Source: Rhinopomastus cyanomelas
Lineage: Eukaryota > Chordata > Aves > Bucerotiformes > Rhinopomastidae
Assembly (NCBI GenBank): GCA_013400115.1
Contig: VXBP01010395.1
Location: 186,001 to 250,000, forward strand
Length of the DNA stretch: 64,000 nt
Direction: 5' to 3'
Part shown: one piece after another, positions 37,601-40,600 of the stretch
How positions within the stretch are numbered: position 1 is the stretch's first letter
Layout: every line of letters starts with the position of its first letter
Position numbers and translations under genes: made by a program
The notes under the pieces: model-generated
Database searches by the model: none
Told to the model about the DNA's origin: nothing
Seen by the model: the letters and a program-made list of their open reading frames with translations, nothing else

Positions 37601-40600
37601 TTTCCGAACGAAAAAGTCATCGTTTTCTAAATCTGGATACAGACAACCGTTCTCCGCGTCTCCTTGCTCGCATCCTGGTATAAAGGAAACATTCTTTCTA
37701 CACTTTATGAGCCTAGGGCCAGAAGTAGGATCAACTTTAGCCTTCGTTTCAGAAGATAAGTAGTCAGAGTATTTTTGCAGGGCCTGAAGTAACGAAAACT
37801 GACTGAAGCATATAAAACAAAAGGAGGGAAGTAAAAACATCATTAACTAGCAAGGATCAAGCAGCTCACAATGTACTGTGATATACACTAGCAGTATATC
37901 AAGAAGTACACCTCCAACACTTGGCATTCACCACCGCCAACCACAGCACAGCACACGTCAGTCACTGTCGAGGTACCACAGCAGACTGACCCGCTCGGGA
38001 GCAGCAACTTACATGCTCACACACAAAGCCAGTAGCCCTATGCACCGCGTTACGGGCTTGCATTTACAGAGTTCCGAAGACTGGCAACTGACAGCTGTAT
38101 TTTATAAAAGAAACAACAAGACAACGCACAACCCAAACAGTAATAACCACCACAGCGCGACGCCACAGGACGCGGTTTAATGTCATTTAGCTGTCGCACA
38201 TCCAGCCACGTCTCTCTGATGCAGCGAAAGTACAGCTCATGCAGCAGTATCAACCTGGGCTCATCAGAAGCCTCCAAGATTTTTCCTTCTGCAATCTGTG
38301 ACAACGAGCTTCCCACATATTCAGCTGTTGGCTTATAGTTCTGATCCCTTCTGTAACTGCTGTTCCAGTCAAAAACGGGTCTGGGGTGATTAGCAGAGCT
38401 TTGTTTGTAAACAAATTCCTCGTTCTCAGAGTCTGACTTCTTTCTACTGCGCAGCAGCACAAAGGAGCAGAGAGAAAGAAATAAAAACACACGAAGTGTA
38501 CTCATTGAGAAAATGCACAGTGGCGACAGCGACGTGTAATAAAAACACTACAATTAGTTTCTTTACAATTAAAAAAAGTAAAAACATATCCTGCTGCTAC
38601 ACTGGTGATAAAAGTGAAAAGGAGAACAAAAATAAAGTCGTAAGACTGCACTTAGTTCACAGGTTTGGCACACAGAAGAGAAACAGGGGCATGCATGAAA
38701 ACGCACCTGAACCCTTGAATCTCTTTATACCAGGGTTTGAAAGAGGATTTCCTAATTTTTTTCCATAGCAATTCTTCTTCTGGAGTCCAGAATTTAGGTA
38801 GGAACTTGTCAAAAGCAACACCTGTATTTGTCGCTGAAGAACTCAGCTTGCGAAAATAGAGATCATCTTTTTCAATGTTTGGGATGCCTACTTCTTCTTC
38901 CTCGTCCTCATCAAAATACTCAGATAATTCTGGAGGAATGTTAACTCTCCGTTTGCTTTCCTCTTTAGTATCCAACTGCCTCTGCCTCCTCTGGTTACTG
39001 TTCAAAATACCCAATTGGTTAAGATATTTTAGGAGCAAAGAAAGTAAGAAGACACGCGTTTCGGCTCGAGTTCGGCCTTGCAAATGAAGCAAGTTAGTTC
39101 TCAATTCCATCACTGCAGCACCAGAAATAATAAAATATATTGGTTGAAAAATGTTAAGTGGTTATATCAGCATCCTATTGTCTCCAACAAAAATACACAG
39201 ATCGAACAGAGTGTCAGCTGTGTTAAGATGTTGATTAGAAGACTTAACTTTACGGAGTTATTTATGGACTGCAATTTAGGTAACACAAGAGTTACTGGAT
39301 CTTGGATTAGTATCTCTGACCTCAGTGGTTCAAGCATTGCAGCTAGTGGACCAGCTGGACATTTTTCTTGTGAGCAAGATTTAGGAGAGTCATTGCGTAA
39401 CACGGAATGACGTCCAGGTGCAGCAGAGCTTACAGGGCTCTTTCTGATTAGAAATCTACGATTTGCTAGGTCATCCAGAACCAGATCGGGCAGCCTTCTT
39501 TCATCTTCTGAATCAGAGCCACTGTCATAGACCATCTGGAGGGAAGCTGGACTCGTGAGCCCACACTCTGCTTTGCTATTGTGGCAGGAAGCTACAGGAT
39601 TCCTTTCACGTCCACTGAGGTTGATGGAAACAGGAACAGAATGAAGACAGTAAAGTCACGGAGGCAATGATGAAATCCAAGAACCGCCACTAATCTCCTC
39701 TGTGTGCACCAAGAGGCTGGACAACTCAAACTCATCACTATGTTTTGGAAGGCTTTAATGAGAAACTAAAACCTTAGGTTTATCTCTCACCAACTTGCAT
39801 TTAAGATCACTTCAATCCCCTGTATCTGGAGCTTGACTAGTCTCAAAGCAAAGCTCTAGCATCAGAAAACTAGATTTGTGGGAGAAAGTAAAAAGCAAAA
39901 CTGAAACAAACAACCAAGCGCAACAAAACATCCCCCCAACACCCGTTAGAATATGGAAGCTCCAAACATTTACTTTGTGCTGCAGCAACTGCAGATTTTC
40001 TGTTAAAAATAAATTATGTCTTTATTGAAGCCCTAAATGGAAGCCCTACACATGCGCACACCAGTACCTTGAAAACGTTCCATCCGATTCAGTGACGGGA
40101 CTTGCCCAGCTCCTCCTGTTGTCCTCGTTCTTTTCTGTCCTCTTCTTCCTCAGAGGTGCTGGCACATAGGCCGTCTGCTTGTTTTTGTTGGGCAAGAAGC
40201 GGTTGAAGTCAGCAGTAGGTTTCGGCTCTATTACGGAAATCCTACGGTAAGACCTGTCATCTTTATGAGAGTCGTGCATTTTGAAAGGCAGTTCTGAGTC
40301 TGTGTCGCTGTCACAACCTGAGGAGAAAAGGGAAGGATCAAACATCATCTAAACTCAATGTGCGGGTTAGAACTTCCACTGCTGGAATCAACTTAAAACA
40401 TCCCAAATATGAGGTTAACTGCAAATTTGCTGAGCTAGCGACAGGGCAGTAGGAGAGGTATTTTTAGAAGTTGGTGGCAAAGCTGCGATAAGGTCCATTA
40501 GGCTGAGCTTGCTCTGAAAGCCCCTGCTACATCTGTTCCACTACTTCACTATCACGGCTCCCTGCAGGAAGCAAAGCACTAACCTCTAGATTAAAGCAGC

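Noticed and set aside
39481..39536. Alternative start of the cassette exon at the cttccctccag acceptor
   Set aside because: It would join out of frame with the exon at 40068; the acceptor at 39615 gives the correct phase.
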